NCBI GenBank assembly: GCA_900540045.1
Contig: UQEF01000002.1
Coordinates: forward strand, 46,726 to 110,725
DNA: 64,000 nt
Source of the DNA: an uncultured Eubacteriales bacterium
Lineage (GTDB): Bacteria > Bacillota > Clostridia > Christensenellales > Aristaeellaceae
Direction of reading: 5' to 3'
Part shown: piece after piece, positions 24,848-33,899 of the stretch
How the letters are laid out: every line of letters begins with the position of its first letter
Position numbering within the stretch: position 1 is the stretch's first letter
The notes under the pieces: generated by a model
What the model was told of the DNA's origin: nothing
Databases searched by the model: none
What the model saw: the letters and a program-made list of their open reading frames with translations, nothing else
Program-made: the position numbers and the translations under genes

Positions 24848-24902
24848 GTGGTCAGGAGGAAAGGACCACGGGGGAATTTCCCCCGGGAGCCTCCAGACCA
24901 CA
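24848..24902 (+). promoter_or_regulatory. Bistable hairpin in the hsp20 leader
   Basis: GTGGTC (24848-24853), at the likely RNA 5' end, can pair with GACCAC at 24864-24869 or at 24896-24901. The longer pairing also joins AGGAGG (24854-24859) to CCTCC (24890-24894) and encloses a CGGGGG/CCCCCG hairpin. The gene's own ribosome site (AAGGAGG near 24945) is outside. It may stabilise the mRNA or act as a temperature-sensitive switch; no class was recognised. Confidence 0.5.
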
Positions 24903-24958
24903 GAAATTCCGTTTTTAAGACCGGGCGGCAAACGCCGCATTTGTAAGGAGGATGCTTT

Positions 24959-25414
24959 ATGTATACAATCGTTCCGTTCCGTCGCGCTTTTGACTCTGCT
25001 TTTGCCCCGCTGTTTAACGATCACTTCATGCGTGAGTTTTTTGACGCCAGCAACGCGCCCGAGATGCGGGTGGACGTTCGCGAAAAGGAGGATGCGTTCC
25101 TGCTGGAGGCCGATTTGCCTGGCGTAAAGAAGGAAGACATCAGCCTTGACGTTAACGACGGCGTGCTGACGATCAGCGCCGATATCAATCAGGAGAAGAA
25201 GGAAAGCAAGGAAGGCTATGTGTGCAACGAGCGCCGTTGCGGCCATGTGGAGCGGTCCTTCAATCTGGAAGGTATCGACGTGGGCGCCATCAAGGCCGAT
25301 TATCGCCATGGCGTGCTGATGGTGCGGCTGCCCAAGGAAAAGACGCAGGAGAAGAAGAATGGCTTCAAGATCGCCATTGGTGATGAGGCCAACAAGCTCT
25401 CTGACGGCGAGTAA
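24959..25414 (+). CDS. Small heat shock protein Hsp20 (alpha-crystallin family)
   Basis: The 151-residue protein has a short N-terminal arm and an alpha-crystallin domain from about residue 37 to 140, with EADLPGVKKEDISLDV, the GVLTISAD strand and the VERSFNL segment. The C-terminal extension ends without a clear IXI motif. It acts as an ATP-independent holdase for unfolding proteins. It follows TAAGGAGGATGC. Control by CtsR is supported by the operator over the promoter and by the same operator at clpB, whose product would process the held proteins. Confidence 0.95.
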   Translation: MYTIVPFRRAFDSAFAPLFNDHFMREFFDASNAPEMRVDVREKEDAFLLEADLPGVKKEDISLDVNDGVLTISADINQEKKESKEGYVCNERRCGHVERSFNLEGIDVGAIKADYRHGVLMVRLPKEKTQEKKNGFKIAIGDEANKLSDGE

Positions 25415-25430
25415 AGCCGAGTAAATAAAG

Positions 25431-25471
25431 AAAAAACGCTGAGGGCGTCGGAATCATCCGGCGCCCTCAGC
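25431..25471. terminator. Terminator between hsp20 and the flavoprotein remnant
   Basis: GCTGAGGGCGTCGGA (25438-25452) and TCCGGCGCCCTCAGC (25457-25471) form a 15-bp stem with one mismatch. The T run (25431-25436) lies on the minus-strand side, so it fits the minus-strand gene best, though it also follows the hsp20 stop. Confidence 0.8.
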
Positions 25472-25499
25472 ATGTCAAAAAAGTCCGCCTATGACGCTG

Positions 25500-25531
25500 A
25501 GAGGCCGCGAAGAATTGTCTTCGCGGCCTCT
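25500..25531 (-). terminator. Strong hairpin after the flavoprotein remnant
   Basis: AGAGGCCGCGAAGA (25500-25513) and TCTTCGCGGCCTCT (25518-25531) form a perfect 14-bp stem 12 bases after the stop codon. There is no long T run, so it may act with the hairpin at 25431-25471. Confidence 0.6.
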
Positions 25532-25542
25532 GCCTGTTAAGA

Positions 25543-25914
25543 TCAGTCCTTGTAGTTGTCCAGGCCGGTGCCGGTATAGGGCACATACTCCTGAGAACCA
25601 CGGGTCTCGGTGGCAGCGCGCTCACCGGCGATCTTGCCGAAGACCAGCGCCTGCAGCAAACCGTTGCCGGACATGTAATCCGCACCGGCGCGGGTGGAGA
25701 AGCCCTCGGTCACACCGCCAGCCGCGTAGAGGCCCTGAATAACCTCGTTGTCCTCGGTCAGCACGTGAGCCGCAACGTCGGTCACCAGGCCGCCCTGGGT
25801 ATGACGCAGGTCAGCAGTCATGTAGATGGCGTAGAAGGGAGCCTCGAAAGAGTCGGGAAGAAGCGTACGGTTGAACTTGTCCTCGCCCTTCTCGATTTCC
25901 TCGCGATATTCTTC
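25543..25914 (-). pseudogene. C-terminal remnant of a flavocytochrome c/fumarate reductase-type FAD protein
   Basis: A 123-codon open stretch encodes the last part of a flavocytochrome c-like FAD-dependent reductase: PFYAIYMTADLRHTQGGL, GLYAAGGVTEGFSTRAGADY and GNGLLQALVFGKIAGERAA are the C-terminal FAD and substrate-loop motifs of that family. Full-length members have roughly 500-600 residues, so about four fifths are missing. The frame is cut by a TAG at 25915-25917 exactly where the sequence turns AT-rich. An ATG at 25819-25821 could start a 92-residue product, but it would lack the catalytic part. This is a decayed or rearranged gene rather than a working one. Confidence 0.8.
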
Positions 25915-26181
25915 CTAATTTCGTATAATTTAGTATTTTGACCAGCAAAAATACCCAGAACATAACATAAAATAATTACAGATAGCACATAACCCAAGTC
26001 TTTGAAAATGTTATGGTTTATGCGATATTCAGACGCCCGCAGCACCCGCAGAAAATGATGCGGCTTCAGCCATTGGGCGTGAAGAAAGGCACGAAGAATA
26101 CCGCAACGGGGAATGATCCCCCTCGTTGTCAGCATCCTGAGCAAGCCCGGCGCACGCTTTGCCTGCGCACCTGTGGGAAGC
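25915..26181. other. AT-rich patch of unclear origin
   Basis: The sequence from 25915 to about 26030 is markedly AT-rich against GC-rich neighbours, and the change is abrupt on the left side. A minus-strand frame spells a hydrophobic segment (FKDLGYVLSVIILCYVLGIF) with no start I trust and runs out of frame into the flavoprotein remnant. From 26030 to 26181 the composition returns to normal without a recognisable gene. This may be leftover of an insertion or deletion. Confidence 0.5.
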
Positions 26182-28077
26182 TCAATAATAGTATTCGGTC
26201 AGGCTTACGCCGCCCGCCCCGTCGGGCAGTACCTCATACAGCGTCCAGGAATACAGTTCCCCATCCGCCGCCAGAGGCATCGCTCGTTCATAGAGGGCGT
26301 TGGATTCGTCAAAAAAGATCAAATGGGTGAATCCATCCTTCAAAAGCCGGGCGGATAAGGCTTCCGTGCTCTCCAAATCATCCCAAGTAGGACAGAAGAA
26401 CCGCGCCGGGGCAAAGGTGTAGTTGAGCAAGCCAATAAAGGAATTGTTGGGCTCAAGTCCCACGAGCACACACGCGCCCTCATAGCCCGCCAGCGCCTCG
26501 CCCCAGTAATGATCCATATAGGTTTTTCCTTCCACGCCCGTAGCCTCGTCGTATTGGATGTAGCGTTCAGGAACCAGATCGTCCGCAAGCGCGCTCCAGT
26601 TGACCGTCAGAGCCAGCGTAGCCGTAAACAGCGTGAGGCATATGGCAGGAAGGGGCTTCCATACCTTGGCCAGCGCCCGGGGAAACGCGCCGATGACCAG
26701 CGCTGCCGCCAGCATGCCCAGTCCCAGCGTGACCGGTGCGTAATATCGCTCCAGAAGCAGCGTCATGTTGGACAGGTCTTCCTCCACATACATATCGAAC
26801 TCCGCCAGAAAGACCGTAAAAAAGCTTACGTAGATAACCAGCGTATAGACCGCCGCAGCCCCCAGAGAGAACAGGCCGATTCGGATCATCTCACGCTTGG
26901 GATAGCACCGTACAAGGCACAGGGGCAAAAGAATCAGCACAAGGAGCCGAATCCCCAGCGGCAAAGGAACGAGCGCCAGGGTATCGTTGATGAGCCGTGT
27001 GGAGAAACGTCCCGTATTGGTCAGTGGAGAAAAAAGAGCATGGAGAATGCTGGGGGCCACCTGACCGGCCTTTTCCGGAAGCGAATAACTGCCACTCAAC
27101 AGCCCGGCCGCCGCGCTCCACAGGCTGGACGTATGAAACCCGCTGATGCCTGTGAGCGAGCAAAACAGCATCCAGCTGCCCAGAACGGCCAGCGGCGTCA
27201 GGCAACACAGCCACAGCCCGGCACGAGGCTGTCTCCGCCAACGCCCCAGCATCAGCATCAGCGCTATGGCCAGCCATGCAAACAGGATGCCGATCTGCTT
27301 TATCAGCACCATGGCGCACAGAGACAAACCAATGCCCCACAGGCCTGCCCGGTCGTTCGGCTCCAGCTTCCAAATCCGTACCAGCGCATACCCGAAGCAT
27401 AATGCCAGAGCCGTATCAACGCTTAATATGATGTAACTGAGCGCGTTGCCCCACACGGGAAAAGTGACCATACCTGCCAGGACGAACGGCAAAATCCACC
27501 AACGCCGCCAGCTTATCCGGTCAAAGAGGGGCAGCAGAAAAGCGGCATAGGTGATGAACAGAGACGAATAGAGCACCGGCTCGCTCCACTGGCCAAAAGC
27601 GTGCATGGCCCACCACTGTATCAGCTGCATTCCGGGCAAGTACGTACCATAATACAGGGCCAGATGCTCATCCGCACCCACCAGCCCTCCGTAATGCCAC
27701 AGCGACTTGACCTCCAGCGCCCAATAGCCCGCGTCATCCGTCCACCATACAACCATGGGTTCGCTGGCGTAGAGAAACAAGGCGCACAGGCAGGCAAAGC
27801 ACAATGTGCCCGGCGTAAGCACGTTTTTGGCAAAGCGCGCCACAAGAGCGCGTGGCGTCAGCTTTCGTAAGGCCAGGGCGGCGATGGCCAAGGCAACCGT
27901 AAGCGCCAGCAAAACAGGAGCAATCCAGTCCACCCACGAAAGGACGCGCGGAATCGCCAGCACGTACAGCAGCACCATCAGCCCGCACAGGGCAGGGGCA
28001 AGCACGCGCTCAAAGCGCCGGTTCAGGGCCACGCTTAGCGCGCAGACCACAGCCAGAAACGCAATCCATTGCAGCAT
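26182..28077 (-). CDS. Polytopic GT-C-like glycosyltransferase/membrane protein
   Basis: The 631-residue protein has about twelve membrane helices and a C-terminal extracytoplasmic domain of about 120 residues. The first large outer loop carries WWTDDAGYWALEVKSL (about residues 111-126), an acidic pair like those of GT-C enzymes that use polyprenyl-phosphate sugars. No specific family signature was recognised, so the sugar and acceptor are unknown. It starts 12 bases after the HAD gene stop and is the last gene of the rpsB-tsf-pyrH-argS transcription direction. Two other GT-C-like proteins lie at the window ends. Confidence 0.65.
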   Translation of the reverse strand: MLQWIAFLAVVCALSVALNRRFERVLAPALCGLMVLLYVLAIPRVLSWVDWIAPVLLALTVALAIAALALRKLTPRALVARFAKNVLTPGTLCFACLCALFLYASEPMVVWWTDDAGYWALEVKSLWHYGGLVGADEHLALYYGTYLPGMQLIQWWAMHAFGQWSEPVLYSSLFITYAAFLLPLFDRISWRRWWILPFVLAGMVTFPVWGNALSYIILSVDTALALCFGYALVRIWKLEPNDRAGLWGIGLSLCAMVLIKQIGILFAWLAIALMLMLGRWRRQPRAGLWLCCLTPLAVLGSWMLFCSLTGISGFHTSSLWSAAAGLLSGSYSLPEKAGQVAPSILHALFSPLTNTGRFSTRLINDTLALVPLPLGIRLLVLILLPLCLVRCYPKREMIRIGLFSLGAAAVYTLVIYVSFFTVFLAEFDMYVEEDLSNMTLLLERYYAPVTLGLGMLAAALVIGAFPRALAKVWKPLPAICLTLFTATLALTVNWSALADDLVPERYIQYDEATGVEGKTYMDHYWGEALAGYEGACVLVGLEPNNSFIGLLNYTFAPARFFCPTWDDLESTEALSARLLKDGFTHLIFFDESNALYERAMPLAADGELYSWTLYEVLPDGAGGVSLTEYYY

Positions 28078-28089
28078 CCCACATCCCCC

Positions 28090-28701
28090 TCAGGCGTTGA
28101 GAGCTTCCAGAAAGGACCGCAGCCGTGCCACGTCGCCATCCTGGAAACAGTAGCCGTTCATGCCGGCCTTCTGCGCACCTTCAATATTGCGGGGCAGGTC
28201 GTCGATAAACAGGCACTCCGACGCCTCCAGTGAAAAACGGTCACAGAGGCGGCGGTAAATGGCGGGGTCCGGCTTCATCAGCCGCTCCTCGGCCGACACC
28301 ATGATGCCGCTGAAGCGGTCGATATGTTTGATTTTATAACTGAATTTGTGGAAGCTGTAGCCCGCGTTGCTCAGCACATAGAGGCGAAAACCGCGGTCCA
28401 GCAGGTCCTTCTGCACCGCTTCCATCCCCGACTTGGGATACAGCGCGTCCAGATGCCAATCGTTCAGGATTTCCGCAACCAGCCGCTTCATCTCCGGGTC
28501 CTCAAAGCGGCTTTGCGCGCGCGGAATATAGGCCTGCTCGTCCATTACGCCGCCATCGAGCAGTTCCATCCATTCCGGATGCCAGAAGATGCCGTCGCAA
28601 AGCGCCTGCGCGCGCTCCCGCCCCGCGTGGCGGATGCAGGGCAGCAGCGGGTCATGGTCCAGTAGCACCATGCCCATATCAAAAACGATGTTGCGGATCA
28701 T
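28090..28701 (-). CDS. HAD-family hydrolase, YihX-like
   Basis: The 203-residue protein is a HAD IA hydrolase. Motif I reads VFDMGMVLLDHD, where the second acidic residue of the usual DxD is Gly, as in YihX-type (alpha-glucose-1-phosphatase) enzymes. Motif II is VLSNAG, motif III KPDPAIY, and motif IV LFIDDLPRNIEGA. It follows AGGAGGAACCCGC, which favours the ATG at 28699-28701 over the upstream start of the frame. It lies 20 bases after the SpoU-family gene and is likely cotranscribed. The substrate is not known. Confidence 0.85.
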   Translation of the reverse strand: MIRNIVFDMGMVLLDHDPLLPCIRHAGRERAQALCDGIFWHPEWMELLDGGVMDEQAYIPRAQSRFEDPEMKRLVAEILNDWHLDALYPKSGMEAVQKDLLDRGFRLYVLSNAGYSFHKFSYKIKHIDRFSGIMVSAEERLMKPDPAIYRRLCDRFSLEASECLFIDDLPRNIEGAQKAGMNGYCFQDGDVARLRSFLEALNA

Positions 28702-28721
28702 ATGCGGGTTCCTCCTTTGTA

Positions 28722-29498
28722 TCATTCGCGGTTGATCAGATCATACATCATGACGGCGGCGGCCACAGCGGCATTGAGCGATTCCGCGCCGCCACGCATG
28801 GGAAGGCGGAAGCGGTGCGTGCACGCGTCCTGCGCCTGCTTTGTGAGCCCGGCGCCCTCGTTGCCGATAAGCACGCACAGGCGTGCGGGCAGAGGCGCGC
28901 GGCGGTAGAAGTTCTCGCCGTCCAATGCCGCCGCAAGGGTGACATAGCCCCGCGCGTTGAGGGCCTGTACGGTTTCCACCGTATTCCAAACGGAACACAC
29001 CGGCACGCGAAACACGCTGCCCATCGTGGCACGAAGCGCCTTGGGGCCAAAGGGGTCGGCGCAGCCGGGCGTGAGGATGCAGCCATCAAATCCCGCCGCA
29101 TCCAGCGTCCGCAGCACCGTGCCCACATTGCCGGGGTCCTGCACGTTTTCCAACAAAATCAACCGGTTGCCCATCTCCTCCGGCGCGGGGGACGGGGGCA
29201 TGGAACAGACCGCCGCCACGCCCTGCGGCGTTTTGACCTGCGAGATGGCCGCCAGCACGTGCGAGGGCACGGCATAGCACGCTGTCTGCGGCACAAGTGC
29301 GGTCAGAGCGGCGTAAGCCTCCAACCGCGCCTCGTCCACAAACAGCGCGCTCACCCGGTTGGGACAGGCCGCGAGGGCTTCCCCCACCATATGCTCGCCA
29401 TCCAAGAGGAACGCGCCCTGGCGGGCGCGCTCCCGCGCGTCGCGCAGGGCGCGGGCAGCCTGTACAGCAGGATTTTTGAGGCTGGATACCGTTTTCAT
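28722..29498 (-). CDS. SpoU-family RNA 2'-O-methyltransferase
   Basis: The 258-residue protein is a SPOUT-class RNA ribose methyltransferase of the TrmH/RlmB group. The N-terminal part (about 1-95) is a substrate-binding domain. The knotted catalytic domain has motif 1 NVQDPGNVGTVLRTLDAAGF, motif 2 VLIGNEGAGL and motif 3 LPMRGGAESLNAAVAAAV. The target may be 23S rRNA or tRNA. The ATG at 29496-29498 overlaps the argS stop as TGATG, so translation is coupled. Confidence 0.9.
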   Translation of the reverse strand: MKTVSSLKNPAVQAARALRDARERARQGAFLLDGEHMVGEALAACPNRVSALFVDEARLEAYAALTALVPQTACYAVPSHVLAAISQVKTPQGVAAVCSMPPSPAPEEMGNRLILLENVQDPGNVGTVLRTLDAAGFDGCILTPGCADPFGPKALRATMGSVFRVPVCSVWNTVETVQALNARGYVTLAAALDGENFYRRAPLPARLCVLIGNEGAGLTKQAQDACTHRFRLPMRGGAESLNAAVAAAVMMYDLINRE

Positions 29499-31222
29499 CA
29501 CATGCGCTCCGGGGCTTCCATGCCAATCAGCCAGAGTCCGGTACGGATGGTGCCGCGCACGGCGCGGGTCAGGCGCACGCGCGCCTCACGCACGCCCGCG
29601 TCCTCCTCCAGGATGCGGTTCTCATAGTAGAATTTGTTGTAGGCCTTGCACAGCTCCGTCACCGCGCGGGTCACGATGCTGGGCTCGTAGCGCGCCGCTG
29701 CCTCGCGCACGGTTTCCGGAAAACGGCTGAGCTGGCGGAGCAGCTCCTGCGCAAAATCATCGGACAGCGCGGCATAGTCGGGTTCTGCGGGCGGAAGGCC
29801 CTCCGCCTTGCGCAGCGCCGAGCAGCACCGCGCATGCGTGTACTGCACATAGGGGCCGGTTTCGCCGTCAAAGCTGAGCGCGCGCTCCCAGCTGAAGTCA
29901 ATATCCTTGATGCGGTTGTTTTGCAGATCCGCATAAATCACCGCGCCGATGCCCACCTGGCGGGCCACTTCGTCCTTGTTGTCCAGATCGGGGCTCTTTT
30001 CCTCGATGATGGCGCGGGCCTTCTGGATGGCGTTGAGGAGCAGGTCCTCCAAAAACACCACGTGGCCCTTGCGGGTAGACAGGCTCTGGCCCTCGTAGCT
30101 GATCATGCCGAAGGCCACGTGCACCAGGTCCTTGGCCCATTCGTAGCCCATCTTTTCCACCACCTTGAACCACTGGCGGAAGTGCAGATCCTGCTGGTAG
30201 GCCACGATGTAGAGGCACTTGTAAAAGTCATACTCGTCCTTGCGCCACAGGGCCGCGGCGATGTCGCGCGTGGCGTAGAGAGTCGCGCCGTCCTTTTTGA
30301 GAATCAGGCAGGGCGGCATGCCGGTTTTTTCCTCGTCCAAATCCACGATGGAGGCTCCGTCGCTGATGGTAAGCAGGTTTTTGGCCTTGAGCTCATCGAT
30401 GACGCGGCCCATCTTGTCGTTGAAGAAGGCTTCGCCGTTGTAGCTGTCGAAGGTCACGCCCAGGAGGTCGTACACCCGCTGCGTATCCTTGAGCGTAAGC
30501 TCCTTGAACCAGTTGAACAGTTCCAGCGCTTCCTTGTCGCCGTCCTCGATGGCCTTGAACCAGCGGCGGCCCTCGTCCTCCAGCGCGGGGTTATGCTCGG
30601 CTTCCTCATGGAAGCGCACATACAGGCGGGTGAGCGCTTCCACGCCTTCACGCTCCACCTCCTCCCGGTTGCCCCAGAGCTTGTAGGCGCAGATCAGCTT
30701 GCCGAACTGTGTGCCCCAGTCGCCCAGATAGTTGATGGCGACCGTTTTGTAGCCCAGAAAGTCGAAGATGCGGCGAAGGCTCTGACCGATCATGGTGGTG
30801 CTCAGATGCCCGATGTGAAAGCGCTTGGCGATGTTGATGGAGCTGAAGTCCAGGCAAATGGTCTTTCCCTTGCCCTCCTCGCCCGCACCCCAGCGGCCGC
30901 CGGAGGCGAGCACGCTTTCCAGCGTCCGCCGAGCGAAATTCTCCCGGTTCAGGAAAAAGTTGAGGTAGCCGCCCATCTGCTTTGCCTGGCACAGATCACC
31001 CGCGTCAATGGCCCCGGCCAGTTTGGCGGCAATCTGCGGCGGTCCCATGCGGAGTGCCCTGCTGAGCTTGAAGCAGGGGAAGGCGTAATCGCCCATCTCC
31101 TTTTCGGGCGGAATCTCCAGAAAGCCCGCGATCTCCCCCGCGGAGGGAAGGTTCTCCACCTGCGGGAAGCTCGACGTGATGGCCTGTGCGATCAGCTCCG
31201 AAAGACTTTGCTTGGTATCCAT
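29498..31222 (-). CDS. argS: Arginyl-tRNA synthetase
   Basis: The 574-residue class I synthetase contains the N-terminal Arg-tRNA recognition domain (about 1-100), the HIGH motif as FHIGHLSTTMIGQSLRR (about 133-149), the catalytic core with QDLHFRQWFKVVEKMG, the KMSKS-like loop SLSTRKGHVV, and a C-terminal DALR anticodon-binding domain with YVQYTHARCCSALR before it. The ATG at 31220-31222 lies 20 bases after pyrH. The longer open frame runs over pyrH and is a shadow. Placement after pyrH, where frr is usual, is atypical. Confidence 0.98.
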   Translation of the reverse strand: MDTKQSLSELIAQAITSSFPQVENLPSAGEIAGFLEIPPEKEMGDYAFPCFKLSRALRMGPPQIAAKLAGAIDAGDLCQAKQMGGYLNFFLNRENFARRTLESVLASGGRWGAGEEGKGKTICLDFSSINIAKRFHIGHLSTTMIGQSLRRIFDFLGYKTVAINYLGDWGTQFGKLICAYKLWGNREEVEREGVEALTRLYVRFHEEAEHNPALEDEGRRWFKAIEDGDKEALELFNWFKELTLKDTQRVYDLLGVTFDSYNGEAFFNDKMGRVIDELKAKNLLTISDGASIVDLDEEKTGMPPCLILKKDGATLYATRDIAAALWRKDEYDFYKCLYIVAYQQDLHFRQWFKVVEKMGYEWAKDLVHVAFGMISYEGQSLSTRKGHVVFLEDLLLNAIQKARAIIEEKSPDLDNKDEVARQVGIGAVIYADLQNNRIKDIDFSWERALSFDGETGPYVQYTHARCCSALRKAEGLPPAEPDYAALSDDFAQELLRQLSRFPETVREAAARYEPSIVTRAVTELCKAYNKFYYENRILEEDAGVREARVRLTRAVRGTIRTGLWLIGMEAPERM

Positions 31223-31242
31223 GCGTTCGTATTCCTTTCTGA

Positions 31243-31959
31243 TCAGTCGCGGGTGAGGATGGTGCCCATCGGATCGCCGGCAAGGACCTTGAGCACGTTG
31301 TCCGGCGGCTCCAGCCCAAAGACGCGCACCACGGGCACGGCATTTTCCCGCAGCATGATGAAGGCCGCGGCATCCATCACGCGCAGGTCGCGCTCGGCGG
31401 CCTCGGCGTAGGTGATGCGGGGAATGAGCGTGGCAGAGGGGTCCACGTGCGGGTCGGCGGTGTAGACACCGTCGATGTTCTTGGCCATCAAAATGGCGTC
31501 GCACTCCAGCTCGATGGCGCGCAGCACCACAGCGCTGTCGGTGGAGAAGCAGGGATTGCCCAGCCCGCAGGCCAAAAACAGGATGCGACCCGCCCGCAGG
31601 TGCTCGATGGCGGCTACGGTGTTGTAGCTCTCGGCAAAGCGGGGAATGTCCACCCCGCTCATCACCACGGCGCGCGCCCCCAGATGGTCCAGCGTATCGC
31701 GCATGTAGAGGCAGTTTTGCAGCGTGGCCAACATGCCCATCTGGTCTGCTGCCACGGTGCCCATGCGCATGGCTGCGCCGCGGCGGCCGCGCCAGACGTT
31801 GCCCCCGCCGATCACCACCGCCAGTTCCACGCCGGTGTGCTGGATGTCGATGAGCATGCGGGCAACCTGTTCAAACTTTTCATGACAGAACAGCTTGCCG
31901 TCCAGCCCCAGAGCCTCGCCGCTGAGCTTTAAGATCACGCGCCTGTAGGGAGATGCCAT
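31243..31959 (-). CDS. pyrH: UMP kinase
   Basis: The 238-residue protein is a hexameric bacterial UMP kinase that makes UDP. It starts PYRRVILKLSGEAL and has the Gly-rich VVIGGGNVWRG (about residues 49-59), the DQMGMLATLQN UMP-binding segment (about 73-83) and TDSAVVLRAIELECD (about 140-154). It follows tsf after a terminator-like hairpin, so its expression may depend on read-through. It is followed by argS rather than frr. Confidence 0.97.
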   Translation of the reverse strand: MASPYRRVILKLSGEALGLDGKLFCHEKFEQVARMLIDIQHTGVELAVVIGGGNVWRGRRGAAMRMGTVAADQMGMLATLQNCLYMRDTLDHLGARAVVMSGVDIPRFAESYNTVAAIEHLRAGRILFLACGLGNPCFSTDSAVVLRAIELECDAILMAKNIDGVYTADPHVDPSATLIPRITYAEAAERDLRVMDAAAFIMLRENAVPVVRVFGLEPPDNVLKVLAGDPMGTILTRD

Positions 31960-31976
31960 GATACCATCCTTTCATC

Positions 31977-32012
31977 AAAAAAGGCACGCAGGCAAAGCCC
32001 GCGTGCCACAAG
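31977..32012 (-). terminator. Hairpin with T run between tsf and pyrH
   Basis: On the minus strand GGCACGCGGGC pairs with GCCTGCGTGCC and is followed by TTTTTT (31978-31983). It probably separates rpsB-tsf from the pyrH-argS genes, fully or as an attenuator. Confidence 0.85.
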
Positions 32013-32042
32013 GTCGATGCCTGTCCGTTCAGCGCGTACAGG

Positions 32043-32984
32043 TCACTTTTTGGCGGCCATTTGCGCGGCAATCTCCTCGGCAAAGTTGTCCTTGCGCTTT
32101 TCGATACCCTCGCCGCGCTCGAAGCGCTCGAAGCTGACCACATTCAGCTCCGCGCCGATCTCCTTGGCGACCTCGCCCATCAGCTTGGCGATGGACTTGT
32201 CCGGATCCTTGACGAAGGGCTGCTCCAGGAGGCAAACCTCCTTATAGTACTTCTCAATGCGGCCCTCGACCATCTTGTCCACGATCTTCTCGGGCTTGCC
32301 CTCGTTGAGCGCCTGGGCGCGCAGGATCTCGCGCTCCTTGTTGAGCGCCTCGGTGGGAACCTCTTCCTTACGCACATAGCTGGGCTTGGCAGCGGCGATC
32401 TGCAGCGCGACGTCATGATAGAAGGTGCGGAAGGCGTCGGCGCCAAAGGTAGCGGGATTGTTGTTTTCCACCAGCAGCAGCACGCCGATCTTGCCGCCCA
32501 TGTGGATATAAGTCTCCACCACGCCGCAGTTGGTCTGATAGCGGGCGAAGCGGCGGATGGAAATCTTCTCGCCGATGGAGACGGTCGCGTCGCTCACCAG
32601 GTCGGTGATGGTCTTGCTTTCGTCGTCCACAAACTTCTGGTTCATCAGCTCGTCCACGTCGGTAGGGTTGGAAAGCGCTATATGCTTGGCGATGTTCTTG
32701 CAGAAGTTCTTGAAGTTGTCGGTATTGGCCACGAAGTCGGTTTCGCAGTTGACTTCGACGATGGCACCCACGGTCTTATCCTCGGTCACGTAATCGATGA
32801 CAGCGCCCTCGGCAGCGATGCGGCCGGCCTTCTTGGCGGCGGCGGCGAGGCCCTTCTCGCGCAGCCACTCGATGGCCTTTTCCATTTCGCCCTCAGCCTC
32901 AACCAAAGCCTTTTTGCAGTCCATCATGCCGGCCTGCGTCATTTCGCGCAGTTCCTTGACCATTTGCGAAGTGATATTCGCCAT
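32043..32984 (-). CDS. tsf: Translation elongation factor Ts
   Basis: The 313-residue protein recycles EF-Tu by nucleotide exchange. The N-terminal UBA-like domain carries [20 protein letters not shown], and the core contains [16 protein letters not shown] (about residues 77-92), the main EF-Tu contact region. The ATG at 32982-32984 follows AAGGAGAGG. It lies 67 bases after rpsB in the standard order. Confidence 0.98.
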   Translation of the reverse strand: MANITSQMVKELREMTQAGMMDCKKALVEAEGEMEKAIEWLREKGLAAAAKKAGRIAAEGAVIDYVTEDKTVGAIVEVNCETDFVANTDNFKNFCKNIAKHIALSNPTDVDELMNQKFVDDESKTITDLVSDATVSIGEKISIRRFARYQTNCGVVETYIHMGGKIGVLLLVENNNPATFGADAFRTFYHDVALQIAAAKPSYVRKEEVPTEALNKEREILRAQALNEGKPEKIVDKMVEGRIEKYYKEVCLLEQPFVKDPDKSIAKLMGEVAKEIGAELNVVSFERFERGEGIEKRKDNFAEEIAAQMAAKK

Positions 32985-33051
32985 TACAAACCTCTCCTTG
33001 CTTGCGATATCATGAATCGGAAAGGGAGGGCCTGCGCCCTCCCGCACAGGC

Positions 33052-33792
33052 TTACGCTTCGACCTTGGCGGCTTCCTCTTCGGGAGCGGCCTCGCCCTGG
33101 GCGTCCTGCTCGCCCTGACGGCCTTCGAGCACGGCGTCGGCCAGCTTGCCGGCAATCAGCTTCACGGCGCGGATGGCGTCGTCGTTGCCGGGAATGACGT
33201 AATCGATCTCGTCGGGATCGCAGTTGGTGTCCACGATGGCCACGATCGGGATGCCCAGCGCACGGGCCTCGCTCACGGCGATATGCTCCTTGCGGGGATC
33301 GACCACGAACAGCGCGCCGGGGAGCTTCTTCATCTCGCGGATGCCGCCCAGATTCGCTTCGAGCTTTTCGCGCTCATGCTGCAGGCGGATGACTTCCTTC
33401 TTGGGCAGCACATCGAACTGGCCCTGCTGCTCCATGCGGTCGATCTGGTTGAGACGGTCCACGCGGGTGCGGATGGTGCGGAAGTTGGTCAGCATGCCGC
33501 CCAGCCAGCGGTTGTTGACATAGAACATGTTGCAGCGCTGCGCCTCGGCGGCGATGGATTCCTGGGCCTGCTTCTTGGTGCCCACGAACAGAATGCTCTT
33601 GCCGGACATGGCCAGGTCGCGCACGAAGTTGTAGGCTTCGTCGGCCTTGCGCACGGTCTTTTGCAGGTCGATGATGTAGATGCCGTTGCGCTCAGTGAAG
33701 ATGTACTGAGCCATCTTGGGGTTCCAGCGGCGGGTCTGGTGACCGAAGTGCACGCCCGCTTCCAGGAGCTGCTTCATGGAGATAACTGCCAT
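33052..33792 (-). CDS. rpsB: 30S ribosomal protein uS2
   Basis: The 246-residue protein has the uS2 signatures [20 protein letters not shown] at the N-terminus and [19 protein letters not shown] (about residues 158-176), plus an acidic, Ala/Glu-rich tail. It starts behind AAGGAGGG. A leader of about 100 bases separates it from its promoter, and autoregulation by S2 through this leader, known in other bacteria, is possible but not shown. Confidence 0.98.
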   Translation of the reverse strand: MAVISMKQLLEAGVHFGHQTRRWNPKMAQYIFTERNGIYIIDLQKTVRKADEAYNFVRDLAMSGKSILFVGTKKQAQESIAAEAQRCNMFYVNNRWLGGMLTNFRTIRTRVDRLNQIDRMEQQGQFDVLPKKEVIRLQHEREKLEANLGGIREMKKLPGALFVVDPRKEHIAVSEARALGIPIVAIVDTNCDPDEIDYVIPGNDDAIRAVKLIAGKLADAVLEGRQGEQDAQGEAAPEEEAAKVEA

Positions 33793-33899
33793 TTGGGTTT
33801 ACCCTCCTTGTTTTTTCCACCCCTTGCATTGGCCCGATGCGGCCACCGCGCACGCGCGCAGCACAATCGCATGGTCTGCAAAGGTGCGTAATCGGTGGA

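Noticed and set aside
29834-31411. A long plus-strand frame over argS and pyrH
   Set aside because: It is antisense to two complete and well recognised genes, and its product shows no domain.
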